Counted from the stretch's first letter, positions 1 through 8,372 are shown. The stretch is DNA of 64,000 nucleotides from Georgenia sp. M64 (GCF_038049925.1 NZ_CP145809.1:2390599-2454598); one strand, 5' to 3'. The notes: generated by a model not told the origin, from the sequence alone. A program made the numbers and translations.

Positions 1-53
1 GCCGTCTCGTCCGCGACCTTCAGCTGGCGCGACTCCCATCTCATGACATCCAT
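1..53 (-). CDS. Possible N-terminus of an unidentified protein, cut by the left edge
   Basis: Reading leftward from 53 an ATG opens a frame of 17 full codons (MDVMRWESRQLKVADET) that stays open to the window edge. A second in-frame ATG lies at 44. No ribosome binding site precedes either start. The ATG at 53 lies seven bases after a TAAGTG hexamer, as expected for a leaderless transcript. An SOS-box-like palindrome abuts the start. The product is too short to assign to a family, so both the gene and its start remain tentative. Confidence 0.35.
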   Translation of the reverse strand, partial: MDVMRWESRQLKVADET

Positions 54-69
54 TCGAACACACTTACGA
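54..69. promoter_or_regulatory. LexA/SOS-box-like palindrome
   Basis: TCGAACACACTTACGA resembles the actinobacterial LexA box (TCGAAC-N4-GTTCGA). On the minus strand the right half GTTCGA is perfect and the left half TCGTAA has two mismatches. It touches the putative start at 53. Two mismatches make this a weak site, so LexA control is only suggested. Confidence 0.3.
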
Positions 70-215
70 CACCACGTCGAGCACCGGGCAGGGAGGTGTC
101 GCGTCCGGGCCCTGCGGGTGCGTTACCCACGCAGGCGCGTGGCTCTCTGGGTATCGCTCTCATCGCGTGGCTCTCCGGCGCCTGGCCCTCCGGAGGAATG
201 CGCAGCCCGCTGGGG

Positions 216-1859
216 TCAGTCCGACAGGTCCAGGAGGTACCGGTGCACCACCCCCACCGCGACCGACCCCTCGCCCACCGCCCCGGCGACGCGCTTGACC
301 GACCCGCGCCGGAGGTCCCCCGCGGCGAAGACGCCGGACATGCTCGTCTCGAAGTCGCCCCGGCCGAGGTCGCGACCGGTGAGCACGTAGCCCTGCTCGT
401 CCAGCTCGACCGTGCCCGCGAGCCAGTCCGTGTGCGGCGCCGCACCGATGAGCACGAAGAGCGCCGCGGTCGGCACCGCCTGCCGGTCGCCGTCGGGTCC
501 CGCCAGGACGACGCTCTCGAGGCGCTCCGCTCCCCCGCCCCCGACCACCCTCGTCCCGGCCCGCACCGTGATGTTCGCGGTCGCCTCGATCTGCCGGACG
601 AGGTAGTCCGACATGCTCGCCGCCAGGGACTCCCCCCGCACGAGCATCGTCACGTGCCGGGCGAACCTCGCCAGGTGCAGGGCGGCCTGGCCGGCGGAGT
701 TCGCGCCTCCGACGACGTGGACGTCCTCCCCGGCGATCGCCGGGGCCTCGACGCCGGCCGCGCCGTAGTACACCCCGGCCCCGACGAGACGCTCGAGATC
801 GGTGCCGCCCAGGCGCCGGTAGGTCACCCCGGAGGCGAGGATGACGGCGCGCGCCCGGACCTGGCCGCCGCCGTCGAGGGTGAGGACCCGCTCGTCCCCG
901 TCGGCCGCGAGCCCGACGGCCCGGCGGGTGAAGACGAACTGTGCCCCGAACAGCAGGGCCTGCTCCCACGCCCGGTGCGCGAGCGGTCCGCCGCCGATGC
1001 CACGCGGGAACCCGAGGTAGTTGCGGATGAGCGAGCTCGTCCCGGCCTGGCCGCCGATCGCCTCGGGCTCGATCACGACCGTCCGCAGCCCCTCGGAGGC
1101 CCCGTACACCGCGGCGGCGAGCCCGGCCGGGCCGGCGCCGACGACGGCGAGGTCGTGCACCGCACCGCCGGCCTCGGTGGTGATCCCGTGGGAGGCGGCG
1201 ACGTCGGCGAAGGTCGGGTCGCGCAGCACGGTGCCGTTGACGTGGACGGCGGCGGGGAGGTCGCCCTCGCCGAGGCCGTGCTCGGCCATGAGCCGAAGAC
1301 CCTCGGGCGAGTCGGCCGGGTGGAAGTCGAACGGGACGCCGTTGCGGGTCAGCAGGTCGAGGAGCTGGTGGGTGCGGCGGGTCCACTGCTCCCCGACGAG
1401 GCGGTAGATGACGAAGTGAGGGCGGTGGGCCTTGGTCCAGGCGCTCAGCCACTCCTGCACCTGGGGGTAGAACCACTCCTCCGGGTCCACCCACCCCTTG
1501 GCGAGCTGGAAGTCGATCTGCCCGAGCGCCACCGCCCGCTGCAGCGTCTCCAGCTCGCCGAACGGGATGTGGGTGTGGTGGCGGTCCATCGCGAACAGCA
1601 GGACCCGGCCCGCCCCGGGATGCAGGGCGTGCGCCGCCTCGAGGAGCGTCACGCCGCCGAGGTGGAGGTCCGCGAGGACCATCGCCACCTCGGCGCCGTC
1701 GCGCGCGAGGGACCGCAGGGTGTCGAGCCCCGCCTCGGCCGACGCGGCGGGGAGCACCGTGTAGTCGGGGCCGAACCGGCGGTTCAGCGCCGCGCAGGTG
1801 CGCCCGCGGTCGTCGTCGTTCGCGTCGACGACGACGATCACGGGCGCGACGGACGTCAT
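216..1859 (-). CDS. Fused response-regulator / thioredoxin-reductase-like FAD oxidoreductase
   Basis: This 547-residue protein has three parts. An N-terminal receiver-like domain (about 1-125) includes VVVDANDDD and a candidate phospho-acceptor Asp in LADLHLGG. A thioredoxin/glutaredoxin-like linker follows (about 140-225). A two-dinucleotide-fold flavoprotein comes last, with FAD motif VGAGPAGLAAA near 240 and NADPH motif VVGGANSAGQAA near 380. Such fusions are known in actinobacteria and are usually annotated as fused response regulator/thioredoxin-disulfide reductase. The CxxC pair that should lie just before the NADPH motif is missing: that stretch reads YYGAAGVEAPAIAG. The only cysteine I see in the protein is in the receiver domain. 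Dithiol reductase chemistry is therefore unlikely, and a flavin-dependent transfer to another acceptor is more plausible. The ATG at 1859 was chosen because the frame upstream has low-complexity Arg/Pro composition. Confidence 0.85.
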   Translation of the reverse strand: MTSVAPVIVVVDANDDDRGRTCAALNRRFGPDYTVLPAASAEAGLDTLRSLARDGAEVAMVLADLHLGGVTLLEAAHALHPGAGRVLLFAMDRHHTHIPFGELETLQRAVALGQIDFQLAKGWVDPEEWFYPQVQEWLSAWTKAHRPHFVIYRLVGEQWTRRTHQLLDLLTRNGVPFDFHPADSPEGLRLMAEHGLGEGDLPAAVHVNGTVLRDPTFADVAASHGITTEAGGAVHDLAVVGAGPAGLAAAVYGASEGLRTVVIEPEAIGGQAGTSSLIRNYLGFPRGIGGGPLAHRAWEQALLFGAQFVFTRRAVGLAADGDERVLTLDGGGQVRARAVILASGVTYRRLGGTDLERLVGAGVYYGAAGVEAPAIAGEDVHVVGGANSAGQAALHLARFARHVTMLVRGESLAASMSDYLVRQIEATANITVRAGTRVVGGGGAERLESVVLAGPDGDRQAVPTAALFVLIGAAPHTDWLAGTVELDEQGYVLTGRDLGRGDFETSMSGVFAAGDLRRGSVKRVAGAVGEGSVAVGVVHRYLLDLSD

Positions 1860-1986
1860 CGCGGGGCTCCCGCCTGAAGCACGGTCACGAGGCCGAGCAT
1901 CTGTCCACGCTAGCGGTCCGGGCCGCCCCCGCGGCAGCCCGCGTGCCGCCGCGGCGCGCGGGCGCGCCGGGATCCGCGGTGCTCGG

Positions 1987-2478
1987 TCAGGCCCGGAACT
2001 CCCCCGGCCGCGGCTGACGCCAGGCGGGGACGTCGTAGCCTGGATCCCACGGGAACCGTCCCGACCGGTCGTCAACGGTCAGCTGGAACACCGGCACGGA
2101 GTGCTCCGCCGGCCGCCGGTAGTGGACGTTGGCCGCGTAGACGATCTCGCCCGGGTTCGGCGACTCCTCCACGAAGAGCCGGTGCGGCCACTGCTCGAAG
2201 CCGACGACCTCGCCGTGCATGAGCTGCCGTCCGTCGTAGACCTGGCCCGCGAGGTGGTTGAGCACCCCTGCGGCGTTGTCCATGTTCAGCCCCAGCACGA
2301 GCAGCTCGGGGTGCCCGATCCCGAACAGGCCCACGGTGTAGCAGAACGGCGGGCGCTCTCGTCCCGGGTCGCCGAAGACGTACTCCAGGTGCACGCCGTG
2401 CTCGCGTACGTGCTGGGCCACGAGCTGCTCCTGCTGGTCCAGCCACGCCCCGACGGCCGGGTCTCCCACACCTGCCAT
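1987..2478 (-). CDS. DUF4262 domain-containing protein
   Basis: The 163-residue soluble protein has the DUF4262 pattern: an early helical segment (VAQHVREHGVHLEYVFGD), then PPFCYTVGLFGIGHPELLVLGL, then a domain ending in HSVPVFQLTVDDRSGRFPWDPGY. The family is common in actinobacteria and has no established function. The ATG at 2478 follows a strong GGAAGGGAG site. It is a monocistronic-looking gene downstream of, and on the same strand as, nothing obvious. The 127 bp to the receiver/flavoprotein gene contain no other coding region. Family assignment is from pattern recognition only. Confidence 0.75.
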   Translation of the reverse strand: MAGVGDPAVGAWLDQQEQLVAQHVREHGVHLEYVFGDPGRERPPFCYTVGLFGIGHPELLVLGLNMDNAAGVLNHLAGQVYDGRQLMHGEVVGFEQWPHRLFVEESPNPGEIVYAANVHYRRPAEHSVPVFQLTVDDRSGRFPWDPGYDVPAWRQPRPGEFRA

Positions 2479-2651
2479 GCCCGCTCCCTTCCTCGAGCAC
2501 GACGCTAGGTGGCAGGAGCGGACCGGCGGCCGGCGATCCACAGCATGTCCTCACCCTGACCGGCCGTCCCCAGGCGAACCGCGTCGCCCGGCTACGCCGA
2601 CGACGATCGGGGCGCATGACAGTGACAGGACGGGACTGCAGGGAAGGTGGC

Positions 2652-2666
2652 TATACTCATGATCAT
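2652..2666 (+). promoter_or_regulatory. -10 element and palindrome of the vapBC-type operon
   Basis: TATACT at 2652-2657 is a near-consensus -10 hexamer, unusual in this GC-rich sequence. The perfect palindrome ATGATCAT (2659-2666) lies at the expected transcription start. Antitoxins of this class repress their own promoter by binding such palindromes, so it is a candidate operator. I see no good -35. Confidence 0.5.
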
Positions 2667-2691
2667 CATTGGCGCCACAAGGAGTGGACCC

Positions 2692-2946
2692 ATGGATGTA
2701 GGAGTACGCCAGCTGCGCGACGCACTCAGCCGATACCTCGCGGAGGTCAAGGCGGGCAGGACGGTGACGGTCACCGAGCACGGTCGCCCCGTGGCCCGGA
2801 TCGTTCCGGTCGCCCGACCGACCCGCCTGGAGCAGCTGCGCCGCGAGGGCCGCGTCCAGCCGGCCCCCCGCGTCAAGCAGCCCGCGCCCGACCCGGTCAC
2901 GACCACGGGGCCCGTGAGCGATCTCATCGCCGAGCAACGTCGTTGA
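2692..2946 (+). CDS. Type II antitoxin, Phd/YefM (prevent-host-death) family
   Basis: The 84-residue protein begins MDVGVRQLRDALSRYLAEVKAG and continues TVTVTEHGRPVARIVPV, the usual Phd/YefM N-terminal DNA-binding fold. Its C-terminal tail (about 45-84, rich in Arg, Pro and Gln) should wrap the toxin. The ATG follows AAGGAGTGG. Its stop shares one base with the start of the PIN-domain toxin, so the two are translationally coupled. The role inferred is to neutralise the toxin and repress the operon through the palindrome just upstream. Confidence 0.85.
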   Translation: MDVGVRQLRDALSRYLAEVKAGRTVTVTEHGRPVARIVPVARPTRLEQLRREGRVQPAPRVKQPAPDPVTTTGPVSDLIAEQRR

Positions 2947-3371
2947 TGATCGGTTACCTGGACACCTCGGCGTTCGTGCCACTGCTGGTCGAGGAGCCGA
3001 CGAGCACAGCCTGCCGCCGGTTCTGGGACGACGCGGACACGCTGGTCAGCACTCGGCTGCTCTACGTCGAGACGAGCGCGGCGCTCGCACTCGCCCAGCG
3101 GATCGGTCGGCTCGGCCCGGGCCGGCTCGACCGCTGCCGGTCGGTGCTCGAGGAGCTGTGGCAGGCGGTCGAGGTGCTCGAGCTTGACGGCGACCTCATG
3201 CGCGCGGCGTCGAGACATGCGGGTGATCACGCTCTTCGTGGCTACGACGCCGTCCACTGCGCCGCGGCCTGGCTGGTCAACGACGCCGACGTGGTCGCCG
3301 CGTCAGGTGACAGGCAGCTCCTGACGGCCTGGTCGAACCTGGGGGTGACGACCTACGACACCACCGGCTGA
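2946..3371 (+). CDS. Type II toxin, PIN-domain ribonuclease (VapC-like)
   Basis: The 141-residue protein has the acidic residues of a PIN nuclease: D6 in YLDTSA, E42 in YVETSA, D101 in YDAVHCA and a C-terminal Asp (D122) in GDRQLL. The length is typical of VapC. Such proteins are magnesium-dependent ribonucleases that cut tRNA or rRNA when the antitoxin is degraded. The start overlaps the antitoxin stop as TGATG. All catalytic positions are intact, so the pair looks functional, in contrast to the broken pair near 51.4-51.6 kb. Confidence 0.88.
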   Translation: MIGYLDTSAFVPLLVEEPTSTACRRFWDDADTLVSTRLLYVETSAALALAQRIGRLGPGRLDRCRSVLEELWQAVEVLELDGDLMRAASRHAGDHALRGYDAVHCAAAWLVNDADVVAASGDRQLLTAWSNLGVTTYDTTG

Positions 3372-3423
3372 CACGGTCCCGGACGAGCGAGGGGCGACCG
3401 GACGGATCCTCCTGACGAGGGCC

Positions 3424-4809
3424 TCACGCCGCAGCCGCGAGCCCGCCCAGCTGCTCGAGCCGTGCCACGCCGAGCGCACCGTAGGTCCGCAGCTGTTCGT
3501 GCGCGTCGTCGAGCGCGGCTGAGCCGGGGTACCCGGGCGGGACGCGGGCCGGGTTCAGGGAGGTGCTGTTCGCCCACGCCTTGATGTCCGGCTCGGCGCC
3601 GAACGCCAGGGAGGACCGCCTCCCCAGAACGTTCATGGCCGCCCACTCGGTGAGCGTGTTCGCGTACGGCGTCGGCGGGCACAGCCGGTTCTTCTCGGCG
3701 TCGTCGGTCCGCGTGGCCTCGACGTACCCGGCCAGGGCCGCCCCGAAGCAGGGGAAGCCCACCCGGATGGGCTGCAGGGTGATCGCCGCCGGTCCCCAGA
3801 TCGGCACGAGCGGCGGGTACTTCAGCCCCGATGCGGCGCAGTGCACGACCAGCGCGTCCTTCGCCGTCGTCACGGTCCCGCCGTCGAGGACGACCCGGCC
3901 CGTCTCGACGCGCCGGACGTGCCCCAGCCGCACGACGTTGTCGATGGTGCGCAGCTGCTCGAGCTCCCAGGTGGCCAAGGTCGGGGTCTTCGCCATCGTC
4001 GGTGTCACCGTCCGGTCGATCCGCAGCATCACGCCGGCGTCCTCCAGGCGGAGGAAGAGGTCCTCGAGGGAGGTGGCCGCCGCGGCCGCGACCATGACGT
4101 CGGCCACCATGCCGGTGAAGACCGCCGGGTCGGGCTGGATCACGGCCCGGTTGAGCATCCACGGGTCGCGCGGGCGCACCCAGCAGATCGCGTCGGGGTC
4201 GACCCCGCGGGCGAGCAGCCACACGCAGGCGTCGGTCGCGGTCTTGCCGGACCCGACGACGACGAACTGCCCCGGCGCCTCGGAGAGCCGGGCCAGGTCG
4301 TTGACCGGCCGCACCTGCGCACCGCCGGCCACCTCGAACGGTGGCGGGGTGTCCGCGGGGATGTCCGGCGCGAGGTAGCGCGCGTCGACGACCCGGCACC
4401 CCGGCCGCACCTCGAACCGCTTGCCGGACACGTGAGAGACGATCTGCCCGTCGCCGAGGTACTCGCAGCCCACGAGCACCTCGACGTCGCCCGTGGTCAC
4501 CATCGCCTCGCGCACCCGCCCGTAGTACGCGCAGATCTCCGAGACGGTGGCGCGCTCCTGCAGGCCGGTCTCCGGCCCGTGGTCCTGGACCTGCCCGTCA
4601 CCGAGCAGTGTCGAGGCGACGCCGTAGAACGCCGAGGCCTGGTGGAGGCGGACGAAGGGGTAGGCGTCGAGCCAGTGCCCGCCGACGTCGTGGCGCCGGT
4701 CGACGACGGCGACCCGTACGTCCGCGTGGTCGGTCAGCGCGTCGGTGAACGCCATGCCGCTGGCCCCCGCCCCCACCACGAGGTAGTCGGCGTCCACGGT
4801 CGGGACCAT
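3424..4809 (-). CDS. FAD/NAD(P)-dependent monooxygenase-like oxidoreductase
   Basis: This 461-residue protein carries an N-terminal FAD fold (DYLVVGAGASGMAFTDAL, residues 8-25) and a second dinucleotide-binding motif (FVVVGSGKTATDACVWLL) near 183. Between them lies a stretch (GGHWLDAYPFVRLHQAS) typical of flavin-containing and Baeyer-Villiger-type monooxygenase relatives. A substrate cannot be read from sequence. It stands alone, convergent with the toxin gene, with an ATG at 4809 and only a weak ribosome site. Related proteins are often annotated simply as NAD(P)/FAD-dependent oxidoreductase. Confidence 0.8.
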   Translation of the reverse strand: MVPTVDADYLVVGAGASGMAFTDALTDHADVRVAVVDRRHDVGGHWLDAYPFVRLHQASAFYGVASTLLGDGQVQDHGPETGLQERATVSEICAYYGRVREAMVTTGDVEVLVGCEYLGDGQIVSHVSGKRFEVRPGCRVVDARYLAPDIPADTPPPFEVAGGAQVRPVNDLARLSEAPGQFVVVGSGKTATDACVWLLARGVDPDAICWVRPRDPWMLNRAVIQPDPAVFTGMVADVMVAAAAATSLEDLFLRLEDAGVMLRIDRTVTPTMAKTPTLATWELEQLRTIDNVVRLGHVRRVETGRVVLDGGTVTTAKDALVVHCAASGLKYPPLVPIWGPAAITLQPIRVGFPCFGAALAGYVEATRTDDAEKNRLCPPTPYANTLTEWAAMNVLGRRSSLAFGAEPDIKAWANSTSLNPARVPPGYPGSAALDDAHEQLRTYGALGVARLEQLGGLAAAA

Positions 4810-4900
4810 GGGACAACGGAACCACCGCCGGCGCGGCCTGTACAGAGCTGGGAGGCGTCGCGGTGGGTCCGGTTCGTGCCCGGTCGGCCGGCTCGTCCCA

Positions 4901-4968
4901 GGGAGGCGGCGCGGACCTCGGTGCGCGCCCGTGCGGGAGGCGGCGCGGACCTCAGTGCGCGCCTGCGC
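4901..4968. repeat. Two 34-bp tandem repeats spanning the 3' end of the hydrolase gene
   Basis: Units 4901-4934 and 4935-4968 both begin GGGAGGCGGCGCGGACCTC and continue with GTGCGCGCC-type sequence, differing at only a few positions. The stop codon of the hydrolase gene (4952-4954) lies in the second unit; the first has CGG where the second has CAG. A short duplication of the gene end is the simplest explanation. Confidence 0.8.
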
Positions 4969-5680
4969 GGGTAGCGACCTCGCCGAGGGTCTCCGCCAGC
5001 TCCCGCGGCCGCGACCACATCGGCCAGTGGCTGGTCGGCAGGTCGATCCAGGTCGTCTCGCGCAGCTCCGGGATGCCCGCGACGAACGCCCACTCAGGAT
5101 GCTCGACGGCGGAGGTCTGGTAGAGCTCGGCGGTGAAGCCGGTGCAGATGAACGTGCTGGGGATGTCCCGACGGGCGTCGTTCGTCAGGTCCGCGGACTC
5201 GCGGATGAGGTTCCCCGGCTCGGGCACCGCGCGCCGGCGGAAGGTCTCCTTCTGCTCCTCCGTGAGTCCGTCGAGGTTCTCCTCCTCCTCGATCTCCGAC
5301 CAGACCATCGGCTTCTCCACGCCGTCGAAATCGGGGTCGAGGGCGCCCTTGCCGGGTGCAGTGTCCACGTAGACCATGGCCGCGATCCGTCCCGGGACGC
5401 GGTCGCTGGCGGCGTAGCCGGAGAAGCCGGCGGCGCTGTGGACCGCCAGGACGACCGGGGCGTCCTTCGCCTCGACCGCCGCGCAGATCGCGTCCACGTG
5501 GTCGGCGAAGGTGACGGCTGATCGGTCCGCGTCCGCCGACTCGAGGCCGGGGAGGGTGAGGGCGGTGACGTCGTGCCCCTCGGCCCGCAGAAGCTCGGCC
5601 ACCTCGTCCCAGGCCCATGCCCCGAGCCAGAAGCCCGGGACCAGGATGATCGGTGCGGCGTGCGCGTTCGTCTCGGCCAT
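4952..5680 (-). CDS. Alpha/beta-fold hydrolase
   Basis: The 242-residue protein starts with the oxyanion-hole strand IILVPGFWLGAWAWDEV and has the nucleophile elbow AVHSAAG, where the usual GxSxG is reduced to HSAAG. A C-terminal His is in SHWPMWSRPREL. Related proteins are small-molecule esterases and perhydrolase-like enzymes. A strong AAGGAG seven bases before the ATG fixes the start. The gene is on the same strand as its neighbours but 283 bp from the upstream M23 gene, so it probably has its own promoter. Substrate unknown. Confidence 0.83.
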   Translation of the reverse strand: MAETNAHAAPIILVPGFWLGAWAWDEVAELLRAEGHDVTALTLPGLESADADRSAVTFADHVDAICAAVEAKDAPVVLAVHSAAGFSGYAASDRVPGRIAAMVYVDTAPGKGALDPDFDGVEKPMVWSEIEEEENLDGLTEEQKETFRRRAVPEPGNLIRESADLTNDARRDIPSTFICTGFTAELYQTSAVEHPEWAFVAGIPELRETTWIDLPTSHWPMWSRPRELAETLGEVATRAGAH

Positions 5681-5936
5681 GTCGCTCCTTCGTGGTGCGG
5701 TCGGATGCGGCCAGGTGTCCACGATGGCCGGTGCGGGCCCGGATGTCGATGGCCGGGACGGCGGGGTCCTTCCCGCGCTCCTCCCGGCGGTGCGCTCTGA
5801 TGCGCCCACGTGGCGGGCTGGCGCGGGCGGTGTTCTGCGTCTGTGTTCGCCGGCCGGACATCCTGTCGCCGAACCGACGCCCGATGCTCGCGTAGCGAAC
5901 AGTCGAGAAACACCACACCTACCTCGGGGAGTACCA

Positions 5937-5957
5937 GCGCCCGGTGAGCCTGGGCGC
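5937..5957 (-). terminator. Weak hairpin after the M23 gene
   Basis: GCGCCC (5937-5942) and GGGCGC (5952-5957) form a six-pair stem with a nine-base loop just past the M23 stop codon. There is no T-tract. It is a possible terminator. The rest of 5681-5963 shows no gene. Confidence 0.3.
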
Positions 5958-5963
5958 CGCCCC

Positions 5964-6608
5964 TCAGATCACCACGACCTCGCGCTCGGCGGGAATCCGT
6001 GCGCTGCCGTCCGAGCCCAGGAACGCCAGCGGGACGCCGCGGGCTCGGGGCCAGTCGGTCGTGTCGGACACCTGGACGTGCACGTGCGGCTCGGTGCTGT
6101 TGCCGGAGCTCCCGCACTCGCCCAGCAGCTCCCCCACCTCGACCCGCTGTCCCGGGCGCACCCGGACCGTTCCCCGGCGCAGGTGTGCGAGGACCACGTA
6201 CGGACCCTCGGGCCCGACCGCGATGACCACGCGGTTGCCGGCGAGCGAGTCCACCCCCGCCCGGGCGCGTGCCGGCTGACCGAGCGCGTACCGGATGAGC
6301 GCGGGCTGCGACCGGCGTCCGTCGTGGTCGGGCATCGTGTCCACGGCCTCCACCACGGTGCCGGAGACCGGCGCGGTGACCGGCAGGCCGAACCCGACGT
6401 AGGTCTCGGGCGGTTCGGTCGCGACCAGGGTGCGCCACGTGATCGGGCCGGACCGGCCGCGTGCATCGACCGCGACGAAGTCGATCGCGTGCGACGTCCC
6501 GTACAGCGCCGTGCCGTGGCTGGGGATCCGGCGTGCCGGGCTGTTCTCGGTGCGCCACCGTCCGCGGAACGGGTAGGCGAGAACCAGCGGCCGGGCGGGG
6601 GGTGCCAC
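5964..6608 (-). CDS. M23-family (LytM-type) metallopeptidase domain protein
   Basis: The 214-residue protein has the two zinc motifs of M23 endopeptidases: SHAIDF (HxxxD) near residue 41 and PHVHVQV (HxH) near 178. Between them are the strands GLPVTAPVSGTVV and RVRPGQRVEVGELLGECGSSG typical of LytM folds. Family members cut peptidoglycan cross-bridges, but this one has no signal peptide or membrane segment, so export and function are unclear. I prefer the GTG at 6608, seven bases after AGGA; the in-frame GTG at 6614 is too close to that site. Confidence 0.8.
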   Translation of the reverse strand: MAPPARPLVLAYPFRGRWRTENSPARRIPSHGTALYGTSHAIDFVAVDARGRSGPITWRTLVATEPPETYVGFGLPVTAPVSGTVVEAVDTMPDHDGRRSQPALIRYALGQPARARAGVDSLAGNRVVIAVGPEGPYVVLAHLRRGTVRVRPGQRVEVGELLGECGSSGNSTEPHVHVQVSDTTDWPRARGVPLAFLGSDGSARIPAEREVVVI

Positions 6609-6688
6609 GCTCACGTCCTCAGGCTGACACACGCCACACGGCCCTCGCGCCCCGCAGCCCGTGTCGGGAACAGGTCGTACGCCCCGCC

Positions 6689-8371
6689 TCAGTGCCCGAA
6701 CGCCTCCGCCAGCCACCACGCCGGCTCGTCGGCCACCACCTTGGCGTCGACGAGCAGCGGCCGGTCCCGCGGACCGGCCACCCACGCGGCCACGGCACCG
6801 AGGTCGGCCGGCCCGCGCACCGTCACGGCGTCGAACCCGTAACCGGCGCCGACGGCGGCGACGTCAGTGGGCGGGAACCTCACCGAGCCCAGGGGCTCTC
6901 CGGCGAAGTGGTGCACCTCGGCGCCGTAGGCGTCGTCGTTGTAGACCACCACCACCATCGGGAGGCCGAGCCTGCGCACGGTGTCCAGCTCCGCGGCCCC
7001 CATGAGTGCCCCGCCGTCGCCGAGCGCGGCGACCGGCAGCCGGTCCGGCTCGGCGAGGGCCGCGCCGATGGCGCTCGCCAGTCCCAGCCCGATGGACTGG
7101 AAGGCCTGCGTGAAGCAGAACCCGCGCTCGTCGGGGACACGGAGGAACATCGACGGGTAGCCCATGAAGTTCCCGGAGTCGACGGCGACGACGCGCTCGG
7201 CGGGCAGGAGGTCGTCGAGGGCGATGGTCAGCGTGCGGGGGTCGATCCGGTCGCCGGTGGAGCGGTCCTCGAACGGGACGTCCCGCCACCGCCGCCCGGC
7301 GGCGAGCCGGTCGTGCACGTCGGCCGTGCGGTACCCCGCCGTGTCGTGCCCCATGACAGTCGGGGCGGCCGTCGCCCCGGTGTCCGTCGGCCCGATGTCC
7401 GCCGCACCGCCGAGCAGGGCGAGCGCAGCGGCCGCCGTCACGGCCACGTCCCCGACCACCCCGAGGTCGAGCGCGCGGTGGACACCGAGCGCCTCGGGGG
7501 TGTCGTCCACCTGGACCACGGTGGCGTCGGCGGCGATGAGCCGGCCGTGGCGCATCGTCCACATGTTCAGCGCGCACCCCCACCCGACGACGAGGTCGGC
7601 GCTCGCCACCAGCTCCGCGACCACCGGCGAGGAGAACCCGCCGGAGACGTCGAGGTCCCAGTCCTCGCCCCGGAAGAGCCCCTTGGCGACGGCGGAGGTC
7701 GCCAGCAGCGCACCGCACCTCTCGCCCAGCGCCGCCAGCGCGTCCCGCGCCGCGACGGAGCGAGCGCCCCGGCCCGCCACGAAAACCGGGCGCTCGGCTG
7801 CCCGGAGCGCCGCGGCGAGCCGCTCGAGGTCCGTCACGGACGGTGCAGGTGGGTCCGGCGGGGCGGGGAGCGGCGGGATCTCGACGTCGCCCACCTCGAG
7901 GTCCGCGACGTCGAGCGGGAGGTTGAGCAGCACCGTGCGCCGGTCGTGCAGGGCGGTGGCGACGGCGCCGACGGCGTCGGCAGCCGCGGTGGCGGCCCCG
8001 ACGCGCATCGGCACCGCCCCGACCGCACGCGCGAGGGCGTCCTGGTCGACGTGGAAGTTCGACGTCGGCGCGGTCGCCTCGGCCGCGAGGACGACGAGCG
8101 GGGTGCGCGACTTCGCCGCCTCGGCGATCCCGGTCATGGCGTTCGTCAGGCCGCACCCCTGGTGCACGGACACGGCGGCGACCCTCCCCGCGGTGCGGGC
8201 GTAGGCGTCGGCCATGGTGGCCGCGCCACCCTCGTGCCGGGCGGCGACGAACCGCGCGCCGGCGTCGACCATCGCGTTGGTCGCCCGGAAGTTCCCCGAA
8301 CCCACCACCCCGAAGACGTGGTCGACGCCCGAGTGCACCAGCGCCCGGCCGACCACCTCGGCGACCCGCAC
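6689..8371 (-). CDS. Thiamine-diphosphate-dependent enzyme (acetolactate synthase-like)
   Basis: This 560-residue protein has the three domains of the ThDP decarboxylase/acetolactate synthase superfamily. The catalytic Glu is in ARHEGGAA (E47), a central domain has VFVAGRGARS, and a C-terminal ThDP/Mg site runs GDGGALMG...YNDDAYG from about residue 450. The start is GTG at 8371, one base after the stop of the cyclase-family gene (TGACGTG), implying coupled translation. The pairing suggests both act on the same small acid, with the cyclase-type hydrolase first and the ThDP enzyme then cleaving a 2-oxo acid. That order is inference. The protein lacks the features that would make it a housekeeping IlvB. 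Confidence 0.85.
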   Translation of the reverse strand: MRVAEVVGRALVHSGVDHVFGVVGSGNFRATNAMVDAGARFVAARHEGGAATMADAYARTAGRVAAVSVHQGCGLTNAMTGIAEAAKSRTPLVVLAAEATAPTSNFHVDQDALARAVGAVPMRVGAATAAADAVGAVATALHDRRTVLLNLPLDVADLEVGDVEIPPLPAPPDPPAPSVTDLERLAAALRAAERPVFVAGRGARSVAARDALAALGERCGALLATSAVAKGLFRGEDWDLDVSGGFSSPVVAELVASADLVVGWGCALNMWTMRHGRLIAADATVVQVDDTPEALGVHRALDLGVVGDVAVTAAAALALLGGAADIGPTDTGATAAPTVMGHDTAGYRTADVHDRLAAGRRWRDVPFEDRSTGDRIDPRTLTIALDDLLPAERVVAVDSGNFMGYPSMFLRVPDERGFCFTQAFQSIGLGLASAIGAALAEPDRLPVAALGDGGALMGAAELDTVRRLGLPMVVVVYNDDAYGAEVHHFAGEPLGSVRFPPTDVAAVGAGYGFDAVTVRGPADLGAVAAWVAGPRDRPLLVDAKVVADEPAWWLAEAFGH

Positions 8372-8372
8372 G

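Noticed and set aside
96-1877. Long + strand open frame opposite the receiver/flavoprotein gene
   Set aside because: Third-position GC and motif content favour the minus strand; the + product has no recognisable features.
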